Source: Gammaproteobacteria bacterium
Lineage (GTDB): Bacteria > Pseudomonadota > Gammaproteobacteria > SZUA-229
Direction: 5' to 3'
Assembly (NCBI GenBank): GCA_029880105.1
Contig: JAOUPA010000127.1
Location: 1 to 5,464 of the forward strand
DNA length: 5,464 bases
Positions 1 through 5,464 of the stretch are shown piece after piece. The notes beneath the pieces are model-generated. The model saw only the letters and a program-made list of their open reading frames with translations. It was not told the origin of the DNA and searched no databases. Position numbers and translations under genes: made by a program. Position 1 is the stretch's first letter. Each line of letters opens with the position of its first letter.

Positions 1-872
1 ATTTTCTCACCGCCACCCTGACCGAAGATGTGTTCAGCATTACCGCACTTCGAACAGATGTGAATACTCATGTTCTCAACGATACCGAGCACAGGTACTT
101 CCACCTTCTCGAACATCTTCAGGCCCTTGCGCGCATCCAGCAGTGCGATGTCCTGTGGTGTAGTCACGATAACCGAACCACTAACGGGTACTTTCTGCGC
201 CAGTGTCAGTTGTACATCACCAGTACCGGGTGGCAGGTCGATGATCAGGTAATCAAGATTTTTCCACTTGGTATCACGCAACAACTGTTCCAGCGCCTGT
301 GTCACCATCGGACCACGCCAGATCATTGGCGTCTCTTCGTCGATCATAAAACCGATCGACATTGCCTGAATACCATGGCCACCCATTGGCTCGAGTGATT
401 TGCCATCGATCGACTCAGGCTTACCGGTAATACCTAACATACGAGGGATACTAGGACCGTAGATGTCCGCATCCAGAATACCAACCTTGGCACCTTCAAC
501 CTGCAGTGCCAGTGCCAGATTCACAGCCGTGGTAGATTTACCAACACCACCTTTACCCGAAGCGACAGCAATCACATTCTTGATGCCTTCCAGGGGATTC
601 ATGCCACCCTGTACGGTATGGCTGACAATCTCCGAGCGAATCTCAAACTCGGCTGAAGCAACGCCATCAATGGCTTCAATTTTGTTCTTTAACTCACTGG
701 CCAGCTTGTCGACATAACCAAAAGCAGGGAAGCCCAGTACAATTTTTACGCTGACCTTATCACCGTCGATACTGATATTTTTGATAGCACCGGCTGTAAC
801 CAGATCTTTTTCAAGATAGGGATCGATGTATTGTTTGATCGCTGATTCAACTTGTTCCTGTGTCACACTCAT
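1..872 (-). CDS. apbC: Iron-sulfur cluster carrier ATPase ApbC/Mrp (C-terminus cut by window edge)
   Basis: Members of this family (Mrp/NBP35/ApbC) are cytoplasmic P-loop ATPases that bind a labile Fe-S cluster and pass it to target apoproteins. Translating the minus strand from the ATG at 872-870 gives 290 codons without a stop, running off the left edge. By comparison with E. coli Mrp, roughly 70-80 residues are missing. Residues 1 to about 80 form the MIP18/DUF59-like N-terminal domain. The deviant Walker A motif GKGGVGKST is at 106-114, LDADIYGPS at 133-141, the Walker B-like IIDLPPGTGD at 210-219, and the cluster-binding CxxC is C273/C276 (ICSKCG). A GGAG ribosome binding site 9 bases upstream supports this start. 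The gene is divergent from metG, as in E. coli. No frameshift is seen. The family call is very secure; the exact client proteins cannot be read from the sequence. Confidence 0.96.
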   Translation of the reverse strand, partial: MSVTQEQVESAIKQYIDPYLEKDLVTAGAIKNISIDGDKVSVKIVLGFPAFGYVDKLASELKNKIEAIDGVASAEFEIRSEIVSHTVQGGMNPLEGIKNVIAVASGKGGVGKSTTAVNLALALQVEGAKVGILDADIYGPSIPRMLGITGKPESIDGKSLEPMGGHGIQAMSIGFMIDEETPMIWRGPMVTQALEQLLRDTKWKNLDYLIIDLPPGTGDVQLTLAQKVPVSGSVIVTTPQDIALLDARKGLKMFEKVEVPVLGIVENMSIHICSKCGNAEHIFGQGGGEK

Positions 873-881
873 GCGTGTAAT

Positions 882-885
882 CTCC
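882..885 (-). promoter_or_regulatory. Ribosome binding site of apbC
   Basis: On the minus strand GGAG sits 9 bases before the ATG at 872-870. It fixes the start of apbC, whose frame begins MSVTQEQ, a normal N-terminus for the family. Confidence 0.7.
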
Positions 886-935
886 ACAACATTAGATTTC
901 GCCACAAAAAACGTAGCATATTAGAAAGAGGCGAT

Positions 936-964
936 ATTCTACACCACTGGAATTTTATTTTAAC
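936..964 (-). promoter_or_regulatory. Candidate sigma-70 promoter of apbC
   Basis: On the minus strand TAGAAT (936-941) matches five of six bases of the -10 consensus. At a 17-base spacing the -35 position (959-964) reads GTTAAA, only three of six matches. This would give a 5' leader of about 60 bases before apbC. It is a weak call made by eye. The 196-base region 873-1068 must hold promoters for both divergent genes, and nothing else there is clearly better for this strand. Confidence 0.3.
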
Positions 965-1015
965 CCCACATTTGCCTTAGGTATCAGCTTTTTAGGTGAT
1001 CAAAACCGCCATACA

Positions 1016-1024
1016 TGCTATGTT
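1016..1024 (+). promoter_or_regulatory. Candidate extended -10 promoter of metG
   Basis: TGC followed by TATGTT (1019-1024) resembles an extended -10 element (TGnTATAAT, four of six core matches). The -35 position at 17 bases (996-1001, GTGATC) is poor. Transcription would begin near 1031, leaving a leader of about 38 bases before the ATG at 1069. The element overlaps the alternative upstream ATG at 1015, which would then lie outside the transcript. Low confidence. Confidence 0.25.
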
Positions 1025-1068
1025 ATGCGCCCCTGCACTTTAGCCCTAATTTTACAGAACTGATAGCA

Positions 1069-3090
1069 ATGACCGACAAACGCCATATCCTGATCACCAG
1101 TGCCCTGCCCTATGCCAATGGCCCAATCCACCTGGGACACCTGGTCGAATATATCCAGACCGATATCTGGGCACGTTTTCAGCGTTTGCGCGGCCAGCGC
1201 TGTTATTACGTCTGCGCCGACGATGCCCACGGCACACCAATCATGCTGCGCGCACGCCAGGACGGCATCACCCCGGAAGAACTGATCGCAGCAACCCAGA
1301 AAGACCACGAGACCGATTTTGCGGATTTCCTGATCGGTTTTGACAACTACTTCACCACGCATTCGGAAGAAAACAGGACTATTGCCAGTGACATTTACCT
1401 GAAGCTGCGTGACGCCGGCCACATTCGCACCGAAACGATCAAGCAGGCCTACGACCCGGAAGCAGAAATGTTCCTGCCGGATCGTTTTATCAAGGGCACC
1501 TGCCCCAAGTGCGGCGCCGAGGATCAGTACGGCGATAACTGTGAGGCCTGTGGTGCCACCTATGCACCTACCGAGCTGAAGAACCCGATTTCAGCGGTGA
1601 GCGGTGCCACACCCATCGAAAAAGATTCTGAACAATATTTCTTCAAACTCAGCGATTTCGCTGACATGCTGAAGGCATGGTTGGCTGACGAAAGCCACGT
1701 GCAGAGCGAAATTGCCCACAAACTCAACGAATGGCTGGAAGAAGGACTGCAGGACTGGGACATCTCCCGCAACGCGCCTTACTGGGGCTTTGAAATTCCC
1801 GATGCACCGGGTAAATATTTCTATGTCTGGATGGATGCACCGATGGGCTACATGGCCAGTTTCAAAAACCTGTGCGACAAGACCGGCCTTTCCTTCGAAG
1901 CATACTGGGGCAAGGACAGCACTAACGAGGTCTACCATTTTATCGGTAAAGATATCGCCCGCTTCCATACCCTGTTCTGGCCTGCCGTACTCGAAGGCAG
2001 CGGCTACCGCAAACCAACCGCAGTTTTCTGCCACGGTTTCCTCACCGTCAACGGCCAGAAGATGTCGAAGTCACGCGGCACCTTTATCAAGGCGCGTACT
2101 TATCTCGACCACTTGAAACCGGAATACCTGCGCTACTACTACGCCGCCAAACTCTCCGATGGTGTCGATGATATCGACCTGAATCTGGAAGACTTTATGC
2201 AGCGCGTCAATTCTGATCTGGTCGGCAAGGTGGTCAACATTGCCAGCCGCTGCGCCGGTTTTATCGCCAAAAAATTCGACAACCAATTGGCCGCCGAATT
2301 GCCAGAGCCTGACCTGTACCAGAACATGGTTAGCGCGGGTGATGCCATTGCAGAGCACTTTGAAAAGCGTGAGTTCAGCAAGGCGGTGCGCGAGATCATG
2401 GCGCTGGCGGATAAGGCCAATGTCTACATCGATGATAAGAAACCCTGGGTACTGGCTAAAGAAGAAGGCCAGGGAGACAATGTACAGAAAATCTGTACAC
2501 AGGGCCTGAACATGTTCCGCCTGTTAATGACGTATCTGAAACCTATTCTGCCTGAAACCGCAGGAAACTCAGAGACCTTCCTCAATACCGAATTTCTCTG
2601 GAGCAACCGGGATCAGCCATTGCTGAACCACACCATTAACCCGTTCAAACCACTAATCACACGAATTGAACAGGAACAGATCGATGCCATGACCGAAGAT
2701 TCTAAAGACAATATGCAAGTCGCCGAAACAGTAACCGGCCCACTGGCTGATGACCCGATCTCAGCCGAAATCCAGTACGATGATTTTGCCAGGGTCGATT
2801 TGCGTATCGCCAAAATCGTCAAGGCGGAACATGTCGAAGGTGCCGATAAATTATTGCAGCTGACGCTGGATATCGGCGGTCAGAACAGAAACGTGTTTGC
2901 CGGTATCAAGTCGGCCTATGCCCCTGAGGACCTCGAAGGTAAACTGACCGTGATAGTTGCCAACCTGGCTCCACGCAAAATGCGCTTTGGCATGTCTGAA
3001 GGCATGGTGCTGGCAGCCGGCCCCGGCGGCAAAGATCTATTTATTCTTAATCCAGATCAAGGCGCTGAACCCGGCATGCGCGTCAAATAA
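1069..3090 (+). CDS. metG: Methionyl-tRNA synthetase (MetG), long zinc-binding form with C-terminal tRNA-binding domain
   Basis: This cytoplasmic class I aminoacyl-tRNA synthetase charges tRNA-Met and initiator tRNA with methionine using ATP. The protein is 673 residues, against 677 in E. coli. The Rossmann catalytic core carries the HIGH-type signature HLGH at 21-24, preceded by PYANG at 14-18, and the KMSKS loop at 331-335. The connective peptide holds a zinc knuckle with C145, C148, C158 and C161 (CPKC...CEAC), the same positions as in E. coli. The helical anticodon-binding domain keeps N390, P459 and W460, equivalent to E. coli N391, P460 and W461. After an acidic linker, residues 570-673 form the EMAPII/Trbp111-like tRNA-binding and dimerization domain. 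The frame is open back to an ATG at 1015, but the extra 18 residues are unlike the family and MTDKRHILIT is the usual start. The ribosome binding site is weak. The gene is intact. Confidence 0.98.
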   Translation: MTDKRHILITSALPYANGPIHLGHLVEYIQTDIWARFQRLRGQRCYYVCADDAHGTPIMLRARQDGITPEELIAATQKDHETDFADFLIGFDNYFTTHSEENRTIASDIYLKLRDAGHIRTETIKQAYDPEAEMFLPDRFIKGTCPKCGAEDQYGDNCEACGATYAPTELKNPISAVSGATPIEKDSEQYFFKLSDFADMLKAWLADESHVQSEIAHKLNEWLEEGLQDWDISRNAPYWGFEIPDAPGKYFYVWMDAPMGYMASFKNLCDKTGLSFEAYWGKDSTNEVYHFIGKDIARFHTLFWPAVLEGSGYRKPTAVFCHGFLTVNGQKMSKSRGTFIKARTYLDHLKPEYLRYYYAAKLSDGVDDIDLNLEDFMQRVNSDLVGKVVNIASRCAGFIAKKFDNQLAAELPEPDLYQNMVSAGDAIAEHFEKREFSKAVREIMALADKANVYIDDKKPWVLAKEEGQGDNVQKICTQGLNMFRLLMTYLKPILPETAGNSETFLNTEFLWSNRDQPLLNHTINPFKPLITRIEQEQIDAMTEDSKDNMQVAETVTGPLADDPISAEIQYDDFARVDLRIAKIVKAEHVEGADKLLQLTLDIGGQNRNVFAGIKSAYAPEDLEGKLTVIVANLAPRKMRFGMSEGMVLAAGPGGKDLFILNPDQGAEPGMRVK

Positions 3091-3134
3091 CGACCTGTTG
3101 CTTTAGTGCTGATAAATGGAGTATTTTGTAATTA

Positions 3135-3152
3135 GGCAGTCAAAAAACTGTC
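3135..3152 (+). other. Small hairpin downstream of metG
   Basis: GGCAGT (3135-3140) pairs with ACTGTC (3147-3152), including one G-U pair, around a CAAAAA loop. It lies about 45 bases after the metG stop and could help protect or end that transcript. No T-run follows, so it does not qualify as an intrinsic terminator. No better terminator for metG is visible before the next gene. Confidence 0.25.
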
Positions 3153-3176
3153 AGTGATCAGCAGGAAACTACCGCG

Positions 3177-3186
3177 TATCCTTAAT
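3177..3186 (+). repeat. 10-bp direct repeat, copy 1
   Basis: TATCCTTAAT occurs here and again at 3274-3283 in the same orientation, with starts 97 bases apart. This copy overlaps or abuts the candidate -35 region of the downstream gene. It could be a regulator binding site or chance similarity in AT-rich intergenic DNA. Confidence 0.4.
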
Positions 3187-3217
3187 TAACGGTGTTTCAC
3201 TGTGGTTTCTCTATAAT
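3187..3217 (+). promoter_or_regulatory. Candidate sigma-70 promoter of the REC-REC-GGDEF gene
   Basis: A perfect -10 hexamer TATAAT lies at 3212-3217. The best -35-like hexamer is TTAACG at 3187-3192 (four of six matches), but the 19-base spacing is long; at 17 bases the match is poor. A start of transcription near 3224 would give a leader of about 60 bases. The good -10 with a weak -35 would fit a promoter that needs an activator, which is inference. Confidence 0.45.
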
Positions 3218-3238
3218 TCCATTACAGGGATGTCACTT

Positions 3239-3257
3239 GTGCTTATTGTAAGAGCAC
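3239..3257 (+). other. Small hairpin in the leader of the REC-REC-GGDEF gene
   Basis: GTGCT (3239-3243) and AGCAC (3253-3257) form a perfect 5-bp stem with a 9-base loop. It falls inside the predicted 5' leader, about 28 bases before the start codon. It is too short to be assigned a role, and no riboswitch fold was recognised. Confidence 0.2.
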
Positions 3258-3273
3258 CTTGATTTAACGAAGA

Positions 3274-3283
3274 TATCCTTAAT
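3274..3283 (+). repeat. 10-bp direct repeat, copy 2, next to the start codon
   Basis: This is the second TATCCTTAAT, ending 2 bases before the ATG at 3286. It occupies the place where a ribosome binding site would be expected. No purine-rich Shine-Dalgarno sequence is present there, so a protein or RNA bound here could affect translation as well as transcription. Confidence 0.4.
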
Positions 3284-3285
3284 CA

Positions 3286-4584
3286 ATGAAAGTACTGGTC
3301 CTAGAACATAGTCGTTTATTCCAGAAGATGCTCACCGAGCTTCTCGAGGAACTCGGCTGTGAAGTCGATTGTGTCCGCACGGGCGCCGAGGGCAAGGAAA
3401 AAATCGAGCATGAAAATTACAACCTGATCCTCGCTGGCCAGCATATTTTCGATGAAAGCGGTATGGATTTCGCCAGGTGCTGTAGCGAAAGACAGGGATC
3501 ATGCCCGATTATTCTACTCACTTCTGAGCCCAATGAAGCCCTGATGAAGAATGCCCACAGCGCGGGCATTACCGATATCTACCCCAAAACCAATTTTGCC
3601 TATCTGCGTGAAAGTCTGCGCTACTACATTGAAGGCGCGACCAAGATCAATATTGAAGGTGGCCGGGTTATTTATATCGAAGACAGCCGTTCGGTTGCGC
3701 ATGTCGTTATCCGCTATCTGGAAAAAATCAACCTGAATGTCACTCATTTCACCAATGCCGAAGCAGCACTGGAATCAATCCTCAATGATGACTATGACCT
3801 GGTCATTACAGATGTCATGCTTGATGGCCCGATGAGCGGCATATCCCTGGTCAGGATGATACGCGCACACCGCTCAAAGATATCTGAGTTACCTATTCTC
3901 GCCATGACTGGCCACGATGACCCACAAAGAAGAATAGAGCTCTACCATGCCGGCATCAATGACTATGTAACCAAGCCACCCATCGAAGAAGAACTGGCCG
4001 CACGCGTCAACAACCTGATCACCAGCAAACGCCTGCTAGACCAGGTTCGTGAACAACAGAAATCACTATTCGATATGGCGATGAAAGACCAGCTCACCAC
4101 CTGCCACAATCGGCATAGCCTGGCTGAGATCGCACCTAAATATATCCACGATGCAATCAAATTTAAGTCCGCCTTATCCATGCTGATCCTTGATCTGGAC
4201 CATTTCAAGGAAATCAACGACAAGCACGGACACACCATCGGTGATCAGGTACTAAGCAATATTGGTGAACTACTTATGGGTACATCCAATCGAGGCGATT
4301 TTGTCGCTCGTATCGGCGGCGAGGAATTTGCTATTATGCTGCCTTATCACTCAGGCGAGGCTGCGCTGGAAAGGGCTGAAGAAATTCGTTCAATGATAGA
4401 ACTCCGTAAACCAGCAAGTTTAATGGTAACTGCCAGTATTGGTGTAGCCAGCCTGTCAGAAAAACACGGAGAAGATTTTGACCTGCTCTACAAGGATGCC
4501 GACCACGCCGTTTACCAGTCAAAAAAGAACGGCAGGAACCGCGTTACTTTTTATCATGAGCACGATGTCGCTAACGCTGTTTAA
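3286..4584 (+). CDS. Response regulator with two receiver domains and a GGDEF domain (probable diguanylate cyclase)
   Basis: This is a probable cytoplasmic diguanylate cyclase, making cyclic-di-GMP from two GTP under phosphorelay control. It has 432 residues in PleD-like order. REC1 (1 to about 116) is degenerate: E7/H8 replace the acidic pair and G51 sits where the phosphorylated Asp should be, although T79 and K101 remain. REC2 (about 126-245) looks functional, with E132/D133, phospho-acceptor D176, T208 and K230-P231. A helical linker leads to GGDEF (about 260-425), with DLDHFK at 303-308, N311, D320 and GGEEF at 344-348. The metal and GTP residues are therefore present. The inhibitory RxxD site reads NRGD (335-338), so its first Arg is missing. 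The family's DxLTGLxNR motif is altered to DQLTTCHNR at 268-276. No Shine-Dalgarno is seen, but the receiver fold begins at this ATG. No partner histidine kinase is in the window. The domain call is firm; activity is inferred. Confidence 0.92.
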   Translation: MKVLVLEHSRLFQKMLTELLEELGCEVDCVRTGAEGKEKIEHENYNLILAGQHIFDESGMDFARCCSERQGSCPIILLTSEPNEALMKNAHSAGITDIYPKTNFAYLRESLRYYIEGATKINIEGGRVIYIEDSRSVAHVVIRYLEKINLNVTHFTNAEAALESILNDDYDLVITDVMLDGPMSGISLVRMIRAHRSKISELPILAMTGHDDPQRRIELYHAGINDYVTKPPIEEELAARVNNLITSKRLLDQVREQQKSLFDMAMKDQLTTCHNRHSLAEIAPKYIHDAIKFKSALSMLILDLDHFKEINDKHGHTIGDQVLSNIGELLMGTSNRGDFVARIGGEEFAIMLPYHSGEAALERAEEIRSMIELRKPASLMVTASIGVASLSEKHGEDFDLLYKDADHAVYQSKKNGRNRVTFYHEHDVANAV

Positions 4585-4587
4585 TAG

Positions 4588-5464
4588 TTAATCCGCAACA
4601 ACAACTCGATTACGCCCCTGCTCCTTGGCGCTCAATAAGGCCTGATCAGCACGCAACAGCAGTTGTTCGGCTATTTCACCGCTATCACCAATACTCCCCG
4701 CCCTGGGAATAAAACTGGCCAGACCGATTGAAATGGTCACCTTCAGAGGCTTCTGGCCTTCAATATCAATAAGGGCACTAGCTACTGCACAGCGAACGCG
4801 CTCCGCTGTTTCAATCGCAATCAGGCCGGTTATGCCCGGCAAGATAACCACAAATTCTTCGCCACCGATTCGCGCCAGAATATCCCCTGTACGCACCGTT
4901 TGTAGCATGACATTGGCGACCTTCTGTAAAACCAGATCTCCGATATCGTGGCCATAGCTATCATTCACCTTCTTGAAAAAATCGACATCCAGATACAGGC
5001 AGCTCAATGGCAGCACATCACGCAGTGCCCGGCTAATCTCGATATTCATCCATTTTTCCAGCTCTCGGCGATTGGCCAGCCCGGTCAGGGCATCTGTCAA
5101 ACTGAGCCGCCTGAGGCGTTCATAATTCAGGCAGTTTTCAACACAGATAGCGGTCACCGCCGCAAGCCGCTGAAGGAATTCGGTCGCCGCACCAGATTGA
5201 TATCGCGAAGTATCCCTACCGAACAGGGCCAGACAACCAATCAGCTGTCCCCGACGAATGAAGGGTAGTACAGCGATACTGCCCTCATTAGACTTCACAT
5301 CCTGAAACAACCACTGGTGTTCTTCAGGCGAATATCGACTCAGGAAAGGCGTCAAGCCAATGGATTCTAAAAAATCAATTTCCAGTGGATCGTGGGTCAA
5401 CTTCATACCTTTCGGGCACTCATGCCGACCATTAGCACTACATAAAGCCGAGGAGATTTCATTT
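4588..5464 (-). CDS. DUF484/GAF-like sensor fused to GGDEF domain, probable diguanylate cyclase (N-terminus beyond window)
   Basis: This is a probable cytoplasmic diguanylate cyclase with a small-molecule or redox-type GAF-like input domain; the ligand is unknown. An ATG lies at 5406-5404, but the frame stays open through all 19 full codons to the right edge, and that ATG has no properly spaced ribosome binding site. The sensor fold also clearly begins earlier, so I treat the ATG as internal. Numbering from that Met, residues 1-95 resemble the C-terminal half of DUF484 proteins (a VLPF strand, then LIGCLALFGRD, then TEFLQRLAAV). A short helix then leads directly to GGDEF (about 100-272). Key residues are DALTGLANRR at 105-114, DVDFFK at 140-145, N148/D149, D157 and GGEEF at 181-185. 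An intact inhibitory site RTGD lies at 172-175, five residues before the motif. It is convergent with the upstream cyclase gene, with 3 bases between stops. Confidence 0.9.
   Translation of the reverse strand, partial: NEISSALCSANGRHECPKGMKLTHDPLEIDFLESIGLTPFLSRYSPEEHQWLFQDVKSNEGSIAVLPFIRRGQLIGCLALFGRDTSRYQSGAATEFLQRLAAVTAICVENCLNYERLRRLSLTDALTGLANRRELEKWMNIEISRALRDVLPLSCLYLDVDFFKKVNDSYGHDIGDLVLQKVANVMLQTVRTGDILARIGGEEFVVILPGITGLIAIETAERVRCAVASALIDIEGQKPLKVTISIGLASFIPRAGSIGDSGEIAEQLLLRADQALLSAKEQGRNRVVVAD

Noticed and set aside
30..717. Plus-strand open frames opposite apbC
   Set aside because: They are antisense shadows of the well-supported ApbC coding sequence; their translations show no recognisable domain.
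1015..1068. Upstream in-frame ATG extending MetG by 18 residues
   Set aside because: The extension is unlike MetG N-termini, has no ribosome binding site, and places all landmark residues 18 positions off the E. coli numbering. The ATG at 1069 restores it.
1018..2822. Several minus-strand and alternate-frame open frames within metG
   Set aside because: All lie inside the intact metG gene and show low-complexity, family-free translations.
3091..3285. Possible small RNA or riboswitch (for example a cyclic-di-GMP aptamer) ahead of the response regulator
   Set aside because: No conserved aptamer core could be recognised and the predicted leader of about 60 bases is short for a riboswitch.
4828..4849. 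GGTTAT...ATAACC 6-bp stem near the end of the minus-strand cyclase, considered as a terminator for the convergent gene
   Set aside because: It has a 10-base loop, no T-run, lies over 240 bases beyond the plus-strand stop and is inside conserved coding sequence.
4948..5268. 106-codon plus-strand frame opposite the DUF484-GGDEF gene
   Set aside because: It overlaps a real GGDEF coding region on the other strand and has no recognisable domain or ribosome binding site.

Overview
The window looks like ordinary chromosome from a gammaproteobacterium. The evidence is an apbC/mrp gene divergent from metG (the arrangement known from E. coli), a MetG that keeps E. coli numbering to within one residue at every landmark, and a DUF484-type domain fused to a GGDEF domain. 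I cannot name the genus. Base composition is moderate, and no phage, transposon, tRNA, rRNA or CRISPR sequence was seen.

Layout: (1) 1-872, minus strand: apbC/mrp, the iron-sulfur cluster carrier P-loop ATPase, cut off at the left edge with its last part missing. (2) 873-1068: divergent intergenic region holding the promoters of apbC and metG. (3) 1069-3090, plus strand: complete metG, methionyl-tRNA synthetase with zinc knuckle and C-terminal tRNA-binding domain. (4) 3091-3285: intergenic region with a TATAAT -10 box, a 10-bp direct repeat and small hairpins. (5) 3286-4584, plus strand: a REC-REC-GGDEF response regulator, a probable diguanylate cyclase. (6) 4588-5464, minus strand: a DUF484/GAF-like plus GGDEF protein, also a probable diguanylate cyclase. 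Its reading frame runs off the right edge, so its true start is outside the window.

The left half is housekeeping (Fe-S cluster delivery and translation). The right half is a pair of convergent cyclic-di-GMP synthesis genes whose stop codons are only 3 bases apart. They differ in input and apparent feedback control. The plus-strand protein has a degenerate first receiver, an intact second receiver and no canonical RxxD inhibitory site. The minus-strand protein has a GAF-like sensor and an intact RxxD site. This pairing is the most interesting content. I see no clear evidence for a wholly new system.
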